Source: FACHB-T130 sp042747725 (GTDB taxonomy: Bacteria > Cyanobacteriota > Cyanobacteriia > Cyanobacteriales > FACHB-T130). From it: a DNA stretch of 64,000 bases. Each line of letters starts with the position of its first letter. The first letter of the stretch is position 1. The notes beneath the pieces are model-generated. The model was not told the origin of the DNA and searched no databases. It worked only from the letters and a program-made list of their open reading frames with translations. The position numbers and the translations under genes are program-made. Positions 8,380 to 16,431 of this stretch are shown one piece after another. The stretch spans positions 1-64,000 of the forward strand of contig NZ_JBHZGO010000002.1 in the NCBI RefSeq assembly GCF_042747725.1, read 5' to 3'.

Positions 8380-9059
8380 ATAATTGTCCTCAACTTTCTG
8401 TCTTCTTTCAGCTTATCGAATTGTTTTTAGAAATGATATGAAGTATTTTTTCAATTTTTCGCAGTTTTGATGTTATAAATTTACATTTAGTTAAATTCTC
8501 AGAATTTCAGTAAATTCCTCAGTGGCAAAGTCAGGATGCACTATCGGCTTGGTAAAGCGCGATCGCTTGCGAGCGAAAACGGGTGCGAGTCGCTGAATCA
8601 TCACCGCCTCCAAAGAAGGCGATCGCGCTCCAGACCCGTTTAAGATGTGTGAAACCCTGAAACCAAGATTTCCGTCTAGACGTTTTTTAAGTTGAAATTG
8701 CGCCGCAACAGAGTTTGATGACGCTGCTCTAAAAGTTTTTTGGACTCAAGATCGCAAACAGGCTTAACATTTGCCTCGTTCTTCCGATATCGGTCAACTT
8801 GTGTTTGCAAATAAAATTAATAAAAAACATCTGTCTAAAGGATGAACTTTATTAGGTAAATATACCTTTAAGACAAGGATGGAATCAGATTTACAGAGTC
8901 TTTTGTGGATGCCCTTGCCCAACTAAGATGCTCATCTGGAGAACACTACAGGCTTTTCTTCACTGATGCGAGAAATACAATCAAACTTCGCTTTCTAAGT
9001 CTGGAAGTTGCTACTTGTTATCGTTCACCCTAAACCTCAGTCAATCGAAACACACCATA
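8380..9059. other. Gene-free spacer before the CHASE3 kinase
   Basis: About 680 bases without a supportable gene. It has several HIP1 octamers (near 8560, 8620) and A/T-rich sequence that may hold the promoters of the divergent flanking genes. No clear RNA or repeat family was recognised. Confidence 0.4.
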
Positions 9060-11870
9060 ATGAAAGCTATCTTGCCTAAAAATGAAGCTGATCTAGTGTA
9101 CGCAGCCACTGAGGGCAGCTCAGCAAAGCACTTGCATCGGAAATTCTTCTACAAGGTTGCAGGAGGGCTAGGAGTGGCAACCGTCCTACTGATTACCATT
9201 GGTGGGATTTCGTACCGGAGTATCGCCCAACTTGTGCAAGCAAATAACTCAGTAGACGACACCTTTACGATCATTAATCAGCTTGATGATGTGTTTTCCC
9301 GAATCAAGGACGCTGAAACTGGACAGCGTGGCTACCTGATCACCGGAGACAAGACTTATCTACAACCCTACTACAGGGCAACACTAGCGATTAATCAACA
9401 AGTTGAGTTTCTCAAGCGATTGACTGAAAATAACCTCAATCAACAGCAGAAAATCGATACCTTGGAGTCTTTGATTGCAAGTAAATTTGCTGAATTGAAG
9501 CAGTCAATCGAATTACGAGAAAACCAAGGATTTGAAGCCGCACAGCAGTTGGTGAAGACGAATGAAGGCAAGGCGGTGATGGATAATATCCGCCAGCTCG
9601 TCAATGACTTGGAAAATGATCAAAAGCAGTTGTTGAAGGAGCGGTACAAACAAGCGAAAAACCAGGCTCGTGACTCTCTGATTACATTTTTAAGCGGTGT
9701 ATTCCTAAATTTTATGATTGTTTTGTGGGTTTACAGGCTTATTTATGGGGAGATGAGCGATCGCTATCGGACAGAGAATGAACTTCACAAAGAACGCGAC
9801 TATACATCATTTATTATTCAGACTACACCAGCATTGGTTGTCGGGCTAAAGCTTGATGGGGCGATTACATTTGTCAATCCTGCTGTTGAGCGGGTGACTG
9901 GCTACCGCGCCGAAGAATTAATTAGACGCAACTGGTGGGAAATCTTTTATGCTGACGACGAGTACAGCGGCGTCGAGCAGTTATTATCCGCGCTGAAGCA
10001 GGGAGGCGTGAGCGACTATGAAACAGTTTTGACCATCCAGAATCGAGAAAAACGGATTATCAATTGGAATGTTCTGAAGCGGTTTGACGAGCAAGACAGA
10101 TTGGTTGATGTAATTCAATTTGGCAATGATATCACCGAGCGCAAAGCCGCTGAGGAAATTCGCAAGGGCGCAGAACTGCTGCAACTGATTTTAGATAATA
10201 TTCCCCAATATATCTTCTGGAAGGATAGAAACTCCGTCTACTTAGGCTGTAATAAGATTTCTTGTCAAATCACCGGAATTAGCAATCCAGAGAACATTAT
10301 CGGCAAGACAGACCATGATTTGTGGTCGCAAGAAATTGCAGAAAAATACCGCAAAGACGACCGTCGCGTGATGGCAACGGATACCCCGGAACTGCATCGC
10401 ATCGAACGATTGATTCAGCCAAACGATGAAGAATTATGGGTGGATATTAACAAAGTTCCCATTCATGATGCGATGGGGAAAGTCATTGGTATCCTCAGTA
10501 CGATTGAAGATGTCACCGAACGCAAGCAGGCGGAGAAAGCCTTGCGGCAGAACATGGAGATGCTTGACTTAGCCAGTGACGCGATTATCATTCGGGATTT
10601 GAATGACAATATTAGCTATTGGAATCAGGGCGCTGAACGGCTATATGGTTGGACAAAAGCAGAAACACTAGGTCAGTACATCCACACCTTCTTGCAAACT
10701 GCCTTTCCCCTACCAAGAGAGGAAGTTCTAGAGATATGCCTGCGTGAAGGGAATTGGGAGGGCGAATTGATCCACACCAAGCGTGATGGCACTCAAATCA
10801 CCGTAGCGAGCCGATGGACGCTGCAATTAGATGAATTTGGTCAGGTGTCCGCCAGACTAGAAATTAACAATGATATTAGCGATCGCAAGCAAGCTCTTGA
10901 TGCCTTGCGCCAGTCGGAAGCGAAGGAACGAGAAAAAGCCCAACAGTTGCAGCAAACTTTGCACGAACTCAAAAAGACCCAATCCCAATTAATTCAGACT
11001 GAAAAAATGTCCAGTTTGGGTCAACTGGTCGCCGGGGTGGCGCATGAAATTAATAACCCCGTTAACTTTATCTACGGCAATCTCATCCACACCGAGCAGT
11101 ATACGCAAGACCTGCTCAATCTAATGAAAGTCTACCAGCGATACTATCCCAATCCTGCGCCAGAGATTCAAGAGGAAGTTGAGGCTTTAGACATTGAGTT
11201 TGTCCTCGAAGACCTTCCTAGAATGGTCGCTTCGATGAAGCTAGGCGCTGACCGCATCCGCCAGATTGTCCTCTCTCTGCGAACCTTCTCCCGCCTGGAT
11301 GAAGCAGAAATGAAGCCGGTTGATATCCACGAGGGTATTGATAGCACGCTGTTAATCTTGCAGAATCGGCTGAAAGCTAAACCAGATTCTCCAGGGATTA
11401 CAGTAATTAGGAAATATGGCACGCTCCCAGAAGTAGAGTGTTATGCCGGACAACTCAATCAGGTGTTTATGAATATCTTGAGCAATGCCATAGATGCTCT
11501 GGAAGGGGTAATCTCTAAAAGTCAAAAGCTAATGGGTTCTGGGGGAAAAAGTTCTGATAGCCAATTCCCCATTCCCAATTCCCCATTACCGACAATCCAG
11601 ATTTGCACTGAAGTTTTGAACGCGAACAAAATTGTTGTGCGAATTGCAGATAACGGTCCTGGCATCGGTGAGAACATCAAGGCACGACTTTTTGACCCGT
11701 TTTTCACCACCAAGCCAATCGGTCAGGGCACCGGGCTAGGATTGGCAATCAGCTATCAGATTGTCACAGAAAAACATGGAGGGTCGATAGGTTGCGTGTC
11801 GGCACCGGGAGAGGGAACCGAGTTCGTTGTGGAGATTCCGGTGAAACAAAGTCTAAAGCAAGGCAATTGA
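9060..11870 (+). CDS. CHASE3-PAS-PAS-PAS sensor histidine kinase
   Basis: The order of parts is: cytoplasmic N-tail, membrane helix (VAGGLGVATVLLITIGGISY), a CHASE3 sensor with the hallmark DAETGQRGYLITGDKTYLQPY, a second membrane helix (LITFLSGVFLNFMIVLWVY), three PAS/PAC units (each ending near DITERKxAE), a coiled coil, then a HisKA-like box with SSLGQLVAGVAHEINNPVNF and a HATPase domain with N box, DNGPGIG and GTGLGLAISYQIV. The phospho-accepting His is in AHEINNP (codon 11043). A frame opens at 9015, but the ATG at 9060 starts a cleaner protein. No receiver or regulator gene is adjacent. It is a close paralogue of the kinase at 13372 in the last 280 residues. Confidence 0.9.
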   Translation: MKAILPKNEADLVYAATEGSSAKHLHRKFFYKVAGGLGVATVLLITIGGISYRSIAQLVQANNSVDDTFTIINQLDDVFSRIKDAETGQRGYLITGDKTYLQPYYRATLAINQQVEFLKRLTENNLNQQQKIDTLESLIASKFAELKQSIELRENQGFEAAQQLVKTNEGKAVMDNIRQLVNDLENDQKQLLKERYKQAKNQARDSLITFLSGVFLNFMIVLWVYRLIYGEMSDRYRTENELHKERDYTSFIIQTTPALVVGLKLDGAITFVNPAVERVTGYRAEELIRRNWWEIFYADDEYSGVEQLLSALKQGGVSDYETVLTIQNREKRIINWNVLKRFDEQDRLVDVIQFGNDITERKAAEEIRKGAELLQLILDNIPQYIFWKDRNSVYLGCNKISCQITGISNPENIIGKTDHDLWSQEIAEKYRKDDRRVMATDTPELHRIERLIQPNDEELWVDINKVPIHDAMGKVIGILSTIEDVTERKQAEKALRQNMEMLDLASDAIIIRDLNDNISYWNQGAERLYGWTKAETLGQYIHTFLQTAFPLPREEVLEICLREGNWEGELIHTKRDGTQITVASRWTLQLDEFGQVSARLEINNDISDRKQALDALRQSEAKEREKAQQLQQTLHELKKTQSQLIQTEKMSSLGQLVAGVAHEINNPVNFIYGNLIHTEQYTQDLLNLMKVYQRYYPNPAPEIQEEVEALDIEFVLEDLPRMVASMKLGADRIRQIVLSLRTFSRLDEAEMKPVDIHEGIDSTLLILQNRLKAKPDSPGITVIRKYGTLPEVECYAGQLNQVFMNILSNAIDALEGVISKSQKLMGSGGKSSDSQFPIPNSPLPTIQICTEVLNANKIVVRIADNGPGIGENIKARLFDPFFTTKPIGQGTGLGLAISYQIVTEKHGGSIGCVSAPGEGTEFVVEIPVKQSLKQGN
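11513..11605 (+). repeat. In-frame repeat insertion in the kinase ATPase domain
   Basis: Between the N-box helix (SNAIDALEGV) and the next strand (IQICTEVL) lies low-complexity sequence with 'ccaattccccattcccaattccccatta', translated as SQFPIPNSPLP. This tandem is a typical intergenic cyanobacterial repeat, here tolerated in a loop. The paralogue at 13372 has a different repeat in the same loop. Confidence 0.75.
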
Positions 11871-12394
11871 CCAAAACAGGGCTGAGGACTCAGGACTGAG
11901 TAACTAGGGCGGAACACTGGCTGCTGTTGGGTTTCCTGCACCTCAACCATTCCCTACACGGAAAGATTTGTCAGTCAGCTAGCCCCGATTACAAACGACG
12001 GAAGGGATTTTCAAGGCAATCCTGGTTAGTGCTGTAATCCTTGGAAAGCAGGGCTTTGAAGTTATTTTCCCATTAATTCTCCGCTTTAGGAGCGGCTGTG
12101 GGTGGATAGATGAGCGATCGCTTAAAACTGGTTTTTGGGTTTGAGAAAGAAAAGCTTAAAAACCCGTAAAAACACAGTGTTTATTTTCTACAATCCTCTT
12201 AAGAATGAGGATTGAGTGAAAGCATGAATCTAAATCAGCGAACTAAAAATTTAAATCCTGATCTTTCATAGTACCACTTAATTTAGGATGCGAAAAGATT
12301 ATATTTCAAAAAGTTTTGTTTTCATGATTTTGGAAAGTGGCATTATTCTCTAGACGCAGCAAAAATTTAAAAGGTAAACATAACCTTAAACAAA
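11871..12394. other. Spacer with REP-like repeat
   Basis: A 524-base gap. It starts with a short 'gaggactcaggactgag' tract, holds a TTGGGTTTC...CTCAACCATTCCCTAC repeat at 11924-11958 (same family as 37839, 40885, 54724), then A/T-rich sequence that must include the promoter of the 12395 gene. No gene is supported. Confidence 0.5.
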
Positions 12395-13360
12395 ATGCAA
12401 CAACATCTATCTTGGACACGGAATCGTTCCTACAGACGAGCAGTGACTTGCTTCATCCTAGCCTTGACAGTTACGTACAGTTGTGTAGCCTGTACTCAGC
12501 CAAGCGAAAACACCAGAGCCACCTCACCAAGCACCGATCCTCAGCCAGCGAGTGATAGTAGCAATACAGGGGACGAACTAACAACCCTAAATATGGCGGT
12601 GATTCCGTGGCAAGTTTCAGCAGAACAGGAAAAGCAACTTCAGCCACTAGCTGACTATCTAAGCAAGACATTAGGAAAACCTGTTAAATTCCAGATTACA
12701 AAAGACTACGACACATCTATAGATTTACTGGTGACAGGGAAGGTGGAAATGGCTTTTCTGGGACCCCTGTCGTATGTGAAGGCACATCTTCGAGATCCTC
12801 AAGTTCAGCCAATTGTTGCGCCGATTGAAAGAACAACTGGACGACCTTGGTACACAAGCGCGATCGTTGTTAATAATGCCAGTGGTATCAAAACTCTTAA
12901 AGATTTAAAAGGTAAGCGATTTGCCTTTGTGAGTAAATCCTCGACTTCGGGTTATTTAGTGCCTTTAGCTCACTTTCAAGACATTGGTATTAACCCCGAA
13001 CGCGACTTTGCTACAGTCAAGTATGCGGGTAGCCACGACAAGGCAAAAGCAGCTTTATTAGCTGGAAACGTGGATGCGATCGCAGATGATAAACGGTCGT
13101 ATCTCCAGCAACAAAAAGAGGGAAATATCGATCCTTCAAAATACAAAATTATCTGGGAATCTGACCCAATTCCTCTTTCGCCCATTGTCGTCTCTAGTAA
13201 GCTTCCATCCCACCTGATAATCGACCTCAAGAAGGCATTTGTCAATTCTCCAGAAGGACTGCTAGACCCTAGCGGTTCTCAGTCGGCTGGATATACTCTG
13301 GTAGAAGATCGAGACTATACACCGATTAGAAAGCTCCAAGAGCGTCTTAAGTTGAAATAA
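12395..13360 (+). CDS. PhnD-like periplasmic substrate-binding lipoprotein
   Basis: The N-terminus has a basic start, a hydrophobic stretch (AVTCFILALTVTY) and a lipobox SCVAC, so the mature protein is a lipoprotein. The rest is a type 2 periplasmic binding fold of the PhnD/phosphate-phosphonate family: LNMAVIPWQVSAEQEKQLQPLADYL, GKVEMAFLGPLSYV, TSAIVVNNASGIKTLKDLKGKRFAFV, and a C-terminal hinge region. No ABC permease or ATPase gene is near. The stop is 11 bases before the kinase at 13372, so it more likely supplies ligand information to that kinase than to a transporter. Ligand is unknown. Confidence 0.85.
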   Translation: MQQHLSWTRNRSYRRAVTCFILALTVTYSCVACTQPSENTRATSPSTDPQPASDSSNTGDELTTLNMAVIPWQVSAEQEKQLQPLADYLSKTLGKPVKFQITKDYDTSIDLLVTGKVEMAFLGPLSYVKAHLRDPQVQPIVAPIERTTGRPWYTSAIVVNNASGIKTLKDLKGKRFAFVSKSSTSGYLVPLAHFQDIGINPERDFATVKYAGSHDKAKAALLAGNVDAIADDKRSYLQQQKEGNIDPSKYKIIWESDPIPLSPIVVSSKLPSHLIIDLKKAFVNSPEGLLDPSGSQSAGYTLVEDRDYTPIRKLQERLKLK

Positions 13361-13371
13361 AGCCGAATGTA

Positions 13372-15174
13372 ATGAAAATATTAACTAAGTTTATTGGTTC
13401 TTCTATTGCCGTAGTAGGACTAATTTTATCTCTCACAGTTGGGAGCGAATACTGGCTCAACCAAGTGGAAAAATCTACCGAAACCAGCCGAGAAAGAGCC
13501 GCTCAAGCTGACCGTATAGTCTTGAATCTAAAAGTTTCTTTAAGAGATCAGATCGCCGCACTGAGGAACTATCTCATCCTCAACCGCGACCCCTCAGACA
13601 TGGCAAAATATCACAAGGCGATGTCTGATTTTATCATTAACTTGGATGACTTAGAAAGTCTGATGTCGGAAAATTCAGAACTGACAGTTGTTCGCCGTCG
13701 CCACAGTTTTCTTGTCCGCTTAGCCACAGAGCTGCGCGATACACCTTCTACCCTTAAAGAGACTCAGCAGGATTTCAGAACGATCAATTCTTTTAAAGAA
13801 GATATTGATTTCTCTTTAGATTCTCTGGTTAGTAGCGTTCAGCAGCAGTATACCCTAGCAAGCCAAGAATCAAATAAATTCAAACAGACTACCCACATCA
13901 TTGGATATGCCACTACAGGTCTGATTCTTCTAATTTTTAGCGTTCAAATGAACTTAATATTAATCCCAGTCATTTTATCTATAAAAAAACTCCAATTGGG
14001 AGCCACAAAAATTGGTACAGGCAATTTAGATTATCGCCTAAATATTCAGACAGGAGATGAAATCGAAAAACTTTCTTGCGAGTTTAACCAAATGGCAGAG
14101 AAACTTGCAGAATCTTACCATTTTTTAGAGCAAAAAGTAATTGATCGGACTGCTGAACTGATTGCGTTAAACCAAAACTTAGAAATTGAAATTTCCGAAC
14201 GCAAGCAGGCAGAAACCGAACTTCAGCAAGCTTTGCAAAACTTGCAACAAACCCAAGCCCAGCTTATTCAAACCGAAAAGATGTCTAGCCTTGGTCAAAT
14301 GGTTGCTGGTGTGGCTCATGAAATTAATAACCCAGTTAACTTTATCCACGGCAACCTTGTTTATGTGAGCGAATACACGCAAAATTTGCTGAGACTGGTG
14401 CAGCTTTACCAAAAACACTATCCTAACCCAATTACCGAGATCAAAGAACAGACCGAAACTGTTGAGATTGATTTTATTATTGCAGATTTAGATAAAATCC
14501 TATCTTCGATGAAAATTGGCACTGAGCGTATCCGTCAAATTGTCCTTTCTTTGCGGAATTTCTCTCGCCTCGACGAGGCAGACATGAAGGCAGTTGATAT
14601 TCACGAGGGGATAGATAGCACTCTTTTAATCTTGCAAAATCGATTGAAAGCTAAGCCGGAGCATCCCGCCATTGAGGTGGTTAAAGAATACGGGAATTTG
14701 CCTTTAGTTGAGTGTTATGCGGGTCAGATGAATCAGGTATTTATGAATATTATCAGCAATGCTATTGATGCTCTGGAAGCAGTTCATGGTTCATGTTTCA
14801 TCGTTCATGGCAATGAACAATCAACCATGAACCACGAACAATCCCCTAGGATTAGGATTAGCACTCAAGTTTTGCACCCCGACCGTGTCGCTGTGCGAAT
14901 TTCTGATAATGGACTAGGCATGACCCAAGAGGTAAGAAAACGGCTATTCGATCCATTTTTTACTACCAAGCCAGTTGGTCAAGGAACGGGACTGGGACTA
15001 TCAATTAGCTATCAAATTGTAGTAGAGAAGCATTCAGGAATGCTTCGGTGCATTTCCGAAACGGGACAGGGAGCAGAGTTTTGGATTGAAATCCCGATGC
15101 GTCAAAGCCAGAGAGGCTCTACTGCAACTGAGCGAGAGAGGTCAAATCGGTCAAAACCTATGGCAATTTCTTAA
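13372..15174 (+). CDS. Sensor histidine kinase with HAMP domain, paired with a binding protein
   Basis: Residues about 5-25 form a membrane helix, 26-180 an extracytoplasmic four-helix region, 183-205 a second helix (IIGYATTGLILLIFSVQMNL), followed by HAMP (to about 258), a Gln/Leu-rich coiled coil and the catalytic core. His316 in AHEINNPVNF is the predicted phosphorylation site; DNGLGMT and GTGLGLSISYQIV mark the ATP-binding domain. It is transcribed directly after the PhnD-like lipoprotein, an arrangement like TorT/TorS or LuxP/LuxQ. The core is closely similar to that of the kinase at 9060, suggesting duplication. A repeat-derived insert interrupts the loop after the N box. Confidence 0.9.
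   Translation: MKILTKFIGSSIAVVGLILSLTVGSEYWLNQVEKSTETSRERAAQADRIVLNLKVSLRDQIAALRNYLILNRDPSDMAKYHKAMSDFIINLDDLESLMSENSELTVVRRRHSFLVRLATELRDTPSTLKETQQDFRTINSFKEDIDFSLDSLVSSVQQQYTLASQESNKFKQTTHIIGYATTGLILLIFSVQMNLILIPVILSIKKLQLGATKIGTGNLDYRLNIQTGDEIEKLSCEFNQMAEKLAESYHFLEQKVIDRTAELIALNQNLEIEISERKQAETELQQALQNLQQTQAQLIQTEKMSSLGQMVAGVAHEINNPVNFIHGNLVYVSEYTQNLLRLVQLYQKHYPNPITEIKEQTETVEIDFIIADLDKILSSMKIGTERIRQIVLSLRNFSRLDEADMKAVDIHEGIDSTLLILQNRLKAKPEHPAIEVVKEYGNLPLVECYAGQMNQVFMNIISNAIDALEAVHGSCFIVHGNEQSTMNHEQSPRIRISTQVLHPDRVAVRISDNGLGMTQEVRKRLFDPFFTTKPVGQGTGLGLSISYQIVVEKHSGMLRCISETGQGAEFWIEIPMRQSQRGSTATERERSNRSKPMAIS
14780..14850 (+). repeat. In-frame GTTCATGG repeat inside the kinase gene
   Basis: The phrases 'gttcatggttcatg', 'cgttcatggcaatgaac' and 'accatgaaccacgaac' form an inverted, palindromic repeat translated as VHGSCFIVHGNEQSTMNHEQ. 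The same 'atgaaccatgaac' word is intergenic at 20700-20733 before nanE. It fills the same loop that holds a different repeat in the 9060 kinase. Confidence 0.8.
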
Positions 15175-15236
15175 GGGTTGTCCTCTTATAGTTTAAGGGA
15201 TGCGTTAGCGAAGCTTAACGAAGTTATTGCTAAAAA

Positions 15237-15478
15237 TTGGACAAATCCTTCGTTCGAGAATTGACAAAAGACTCCAATAATGCAGCCATTAGTACAGCGA
15301 TCGCAGCGTTAGGAAAGGTACTCAATTTGAGACTGGTTGCGGAAGGCGTGGAAACAGAAGCGCAAAAAGATTTATTGCAAAATCTCCAATGCGAACAGAT
15401 GCAAGATTACTTTTGCTGGCGACCCCAAGCGGCTGAGGATATTACCAAAATACTCGAAAAATCTTTCTCAAAGATAGC
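15237..15478 (+). pseudogene. EAL (c-di-GMP phosphodiesterase) domain remnant
   Basis: The frame reads LDKSFVRELTKDSNNAAI, LRLVAEGVETEAQKDLL and CEQMQDYFCWRPQAAED, which is the C-terminal third of an EAL domain (compare the canonical KIDKSFV...AEGVET...GYLFSRP). The Glu of AEGVE is kept, but the EAL signature and the first metal ligands are absent and a TAA lies just upstream of the first codon. After about residue 80 the similarity is lost although the frame stays open to 15554. It is a dead fragment and cannot form a working enzyme. Confidence 0.75.
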
Positions 15479-15598
15479 CAAGCATTCTAGTTGTGTATCC
15501 GTTTCTAAATGTTCCTGTAGCTTGAGACTTTCAGAGAAGGAGCCGATTCGATGATAGCTTTGGATGAGTAGGAGAGCGATCGCCTTTTTGTCACCAAA

Positions 15599-16339
15599 TC
15601 ATTCCAAGTCAGGTAGTTCTCCAAACCGTTCCCGATAACGAGCTAGTTTTGCCTCTAACTCTACTGCCTGCCGCTGAGCTTCATCTGCTCGTTGTCGTTC
15701 CTGTTGTGCCAATTCTTCAGGTGTTGGCAACAAGTCACCTTCTAGGGTTTCCCAGCGTAACCAACGGGCAGTTATTCCCTGGTAAATTCCCTCCCGGCGT
15801 ACCAATGCTAATCCTAGCTGCTGGCTAATAAGTCGATTTTGGGCATCGGGTTGAATTTCTACATAGATACCATCTTGCAAGGCAAAACCCGCCCACTCAC
15901 CGCTAAAAGGGTCGAACCAGAAATAATTCGGGACTCGCAAGCGATTTTGATAAACTTGCTTCTTCTCATTTTTATCCTGCTGGGCGGTGCTGTCTGATAA
16001 TAATTCAATTACCAAATCTGGCCCTTTGCCTTCTTCCCAAATCACCCAACTCTTGCGTTCTCGCCTCGGTACATCTAGCACCACAAATACATCTGGCCCA
16101 TTAAAGTCTTTGTTGCGTACTTGTTCCAGGCTGTAGTACACAAACATATTGCCACCAACGAAAACATCCTGGCGCTCTGCCCACAACAGCAATAAAGTGT
16201 TGATCAGCAGCTGCATTTGCAAAACATGGCGCTGGCTTTCCATCGTCTCACCATCATCGTAGGGCAGTTCATCTTGTGTGGGAGGAATTGTTATCCCGTC
16301 GGCTAATTCTGCTAAGGTCATCGGTTCTGACATTGCCAA
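15599..16339 (-). CDS. Uma2 family endonuclease with C-terminal coiled coil
   Basis: A 246-residue DUF820/Uma2 protein of the longer cyanobacterial subtype. Marks are the start MTLAELADGITIPPTQDELPYDDGE, the central NKDFNGPDVFVVLDV, the catalytic-type strand DLVIELLSDSTAQQDKNEKK (E and K both present, unlike the protein at 222), and the tail QERQRADEAQRQAVELEAKLARYRERFGELP, a heptad coiled coil. It sits 93 bases beyond the end of cobN on the same strand but a hairpin repeat separates them. Function is unknown beyond the nuclease fold. Confidence 0.88.
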   Translation of the reverse strand: MAMSEPMTLAELADGITIPPTQDELPYDDGETMESQRHVLQMQLLINTLLLLWAERQDVFVGGNMFVYYSLEQVRNKDFNGPDVFVVLDVPRRERKSWVIWEEGKGPDLVIELLSDSTAQQDKNEKKQVYQNRLRVPNYFWFDPFSGEWAGFALQDGIYVEIQPDAQNRLISQQLGLALVRREGIYQGITARWLRWETLEGDLLPTPEELAQQERQRADEAQRQAVELEAKLARYRERFGELPDLE

Positions 16340-16383
16340 TCCCCGCGCTTGTATTATTTCAAGTTTAATTACTCAAAGACGAT

Positions 16384-16430
16384 TCCCCAACCCCCCGCTC
16401 AATTGGGGGGCTTTAGCGTCAGCTTTTTTT
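16384..16430. repeat. Hairpin repeat between cobN and the Uma2 gene
   Basis: CCCCCCGCTCAATTGGGGGG forms a short hairpin with G/C-only arms. Similar G-run palindromes are at 41575-41650 and 47300-47344 and also inside cobN. It could act as a terminator for cobN but lacks a U-tract on the minus strand. Confidence 0.45.
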
Positions 16431-16431
16431 A

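Noticed and set aside
15478..15554. The last 25 codons of the frame after the EAL remnant
   Set aside because: The Ser/Cys-rich end has no similarity to an EAL domain; it is read-through into non-coding sequence.
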